A stretch of DNA of 6,599 bases from positions 1-6,599 of the forward strand of contig JAITHH010000205.1 in assembly GCA_031280065.1 (NCBI GenBank), given 5' to 3'. Source of the stretch: Treponema sp. (GTDB lineage Bacteria > Spirochaetota > Spirochaetia > Treponematales > Breznakiellaceae). Below the pieces are notes generated by a model. The model saw nothing but the letters and a program-made list of their open reading frames with translations. It was not told where the DNA came from and made no database searches. Below, one piece after another: positions 5,349-6,599 of the stretch (positions are counted from its first letter, which is position 1; each line of letters starts with the position of its first letter). A program made the position numbers and the translations under genes.

Positions 5349-6404
5349 TTGCCGCTTCTGCTGCTCTTTCTATTCCTGCACACAGGGGCCGCGGCGGAGG
5401 AGCGGAAAGACGGGGGGCTTTCCTCCTTTTCCGATCCGGCGCGGATATGGGGTAACGGGCTTGAGCGGGTGATTGAAGAAGCCTACCGCCAGAGCTTTAA
5501 GACCTACATCATCGGCGGCAGGGTGATGAACCTGCGGATGCCTTTTGCCCAAAATCACGAGCGCAGCGAGTTAGCCGAACAGGATTGGGAATTTCTGGGG
5601 GGCGGTAAGGCGAATCCCGCGTCCCTCTGGGAGATTATCGGGGAAGTTCTGTCGAACGGGGATTTCTTACGGTACACGGACGCTCTTTCGGACGGGCGGG
5701 AAAAGGTTATCATCTTTGATATTCCAACGAAAACCTGGACGGCTACCCGCGATTTCTTCGACCTGTCCCGGATGAAAGCCGGTTACTACCGGGGGCTGCC
5801 CCACCGGCCCTACGTGCTGGTCTCCGGTCAGGGCATCGAAGAGAGCGATGTGTACAACTACCTGTACTGCGTGGGCTGGGTGGGCATGGATTGCTCCGGT
5901 TTTGTTTGGCAGATACTCTCGTATGCCGCCCGCTCCCGTGGGCTCAACCTGAGTCTTATCATCAGCAGGGCCTTGGGTATACCGCGCGGACAGGACCCTT
6001 CGTGGTATGTTGGCGCCGCTTTCTTCGGTTCCAACAGCCGGGAGATCGTTCCGGTTCAGGACGAGATACGCAATCTGCGGCCTGCGGACATTCTCCTGTT
6101 CCGGGGCGAGGGAGGCGGCGTGGTTCATTCGGCGGTTATTCAATCGGTGAATTTCACCGAGGGAATTGTCCGGTATTTACAGAGTACCGATGAGGCTCCC
6201 TTGGACGAGCGGGGCGCTCACGAGTCGTTTATCCGTTTTGACCCGGCCCATCCAGAGATGAGTTTGAAGCACCCCTCGGTTGTGTGGACGCAGGCCCGTT
6301 ATGCGCCGTTTCCCGGAGAGCGGCCTTCTCCCTTTTCCGACGACGGCAGACGCTACCGGGCCTTTGGCGGGGGCCGCGTCGTACGGCTGCGGGCTTTTCT
6401 TTAA
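5349..6404 (+). CDS. Putative secreted NlpC/P60-like cysteine hydrolase
   Basis: The roughly 351-residue protein begins with a hydrophobic stretch (PLLLLFLFL) followed by HTGAAAEE, which looks like a signal peptide cleaved after Ala. It lacks the usual basic n-region and has no lipobox Cys, so it is probably periplasmic rather than a lipoprotein. Residues about 30-165 are not recognised. The C-terminal half resembles the NlpC/P60 papain-like fold. MDCSGFVWQIL has the candidate nucleophile C182, LRPADILLFRG is the usual strand before the His, and GVVHSAVIQSV has H260. RYLQSTDEA offers Q278 as a third polar residue. Families of this fold cleave peptidoglycan peptides or act as amidases. The start is TTG at 5349, because nagB's TAG (5343-5345) closes the same frame just upstream. 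The position after nagAB hints at cell-wall or amino-sugar metabolism, but the substrate is unknown. Confidence 0.7.
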   Translation: MPLLLLFLFLHTGAAAEERKDGGLSSFSDPARIWGNGLERVIEEAYRQSFKTYIIGGRVMNLRMPFAQNHERSELAEQDWEFLGGGKANPASLWEIIGEVLSNGDFLRYTDALSDGREKVIIFDIPTKTWTATRDFFDLSRMKAGYYRGLPHRPYVLVSGQGIEESDVYNYLYCVGWVGMDCSGFVWQILSYAARSRGLNLSLIISRALGIPRGQDPSWYVGAAFFGSNSREIVPVQDEIRNLRPADILLFRGEGGGVVHSAVIQSVNFTEGIVRYLQSTDEAPLDERGAHESFIRFDPAHPEMSLKHPSVVWTQARYAPFPGERPSPFSDDGRRYRAFGGGRVVRLRAFL

Positions 6405-6405
6405 G

Positions 6406-6480
6406 GCGGGCGCAGAGCCAAGCCATCCGGGGGGACTGGGGGGATGTGTCCCCCAGCGGGGGTGTGGGGGCGGAACCCCC
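6406..6480 (+). repeat. GC-rich double-hairpin dispersed repeat, copy 2
   Basis: This is the second copy of the element at 355-445, in the same orientation. The first 19 bases match at 16 positions and the later blocks are nearly the same. The first hairpin pairs CTGGGGG (6436-6442) with CCCCCAG (6450-6456) around a loop of 7 bases. The second pairs CGGGGGT (6457-6463) with ACCCCCG (6475-6481). The first loop is about 15 bases shorter than in copy 1. The copy starts two bases after the stop codon at 6402-6404, so it would lie in the 3' untranslated part of the operon transcript. Confidence 0.8.
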
Positions 6481-6503
6481 GTAGAATTGCCGCTGACAGC
6501 CTC

Positions 6504-6531
6504 TTGACATTTCTACCAAAGCCGCTAAAAT
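6504..6531 (+). promoter_or_regulatory. Near-consensus sigma70-type promoter
   Basis: TTGACA (6504-6509, perfect -35) and TAAAAT (6526-6531, one mismatch from TATAAT) are 16 bp apart. Transcription would begin near 6538. A second TTGACA lies at 6537-6542 but has no -10 at a suitable distance. The terminator hairpin begins only about 16-20 bases after the predicted start. Confidence 0.6.
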
Positions 6532-6552
6532 AAGAGTTGACAGTAAATGGTT

Positions 6553-6594
6553 CTCATAAAAAAAGAGTCGTTGAAACGGCTCTTTTTTTATGGG
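6553..6594. terminator. Strong bidirectional intrinsic terminator
   Basis: The core stem pairs 6556-6571 with 6576-6591 around the tetraloop TGAA, with one G-T wobble (6568/6579). It extends by three further pairs, one a wobble, to 6553 and 6594. Seven A residues (6558-6564) face seven T residues (6583-6589), so the GC-rich top (GAGTCG/CGGCTC) is followed by a T-run on both strands. It can end the operon transcript, the short transcript from 6504, and any gene entering from the right. Confidence 0.9.
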
Positions 6595-6599
6595 TAAGC

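Overview
The window looks like chromosomal DNA from a GC-rich bacterium. It is most likely a spirochaete of the Treponema group, possibly a gut or free-living treponeme. That placement is inference. It rests on a CheY with a 24-residue N-terminal extension, a class A flavodiiron protein next to nagA/nagB, and the tail of an Rpn/PD-(D/E)XK-like protein with short E-A-R-G repeats. No rRNA, tRNA, CRISPR array or recognisable transposase gene was seen.

Left part (1-1500). The window opens inside the 3' end of an accessory-type gene, probably an Rpn-like nuclease C-terminus with 12-bp tandem repeats. A GC-rich double-hairpin repeat follows at 355-445. Next comes a minus-strand tRNA-dihydrouridine synthase gene (dus), convergent with the partial gene. 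A short AT-rich region at 1385-1500 separates dus from a divergent cheY and carries a good sigma70-type promoter for cheY. A perfect 6-6-6 inverted repeat lies within that promoter.

Middle (1501-2082). cheY encodes a single-domain response regulator. The 144 bases after it contain several nested and mutually exclusive inverted repeats and a strong hairpin just before the next gene.

Right part (2083-6404). Four same-strand genes are packed with gaps of 32, 39 and 3 bases and probably form an operon. They are a flavodiiron O2/NO reductase (fprA), N-acetylglucosamine-6-phosphate deacetylase (nagA), glucosamine-6-phosphate deaminase (nagB), and a secreted NlpC/P60-like cysteine-hydrolase-fold protein. 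NagA and NagB together turn GlcNAc-6-phosphate into fructose-6-phosphate, acetate and ammonia. A secreted cell-wall-type hydrolase would fit amino-sugar or peptidoglycan use, with the oxygen-protective flavodiiron protein as an odd companion.

End (6405-6599). A second copy of the GC-rich repeat begins two bases after the last stop codon. It is followed by a near-consensus promoter (TTGACA, 16 bp, TAAAAT) that runs almost at once into a strong bidirectional terminator hairpin, suggesting a roughly 50-nt transcript or a leader/attenuator.

The best leads for something undescribed are the paired repeat family with a compensatory base-pair change, the promoter-terminator mini-unit, and the unusual fprA-nagA-nagB-peptidase gene cluster.
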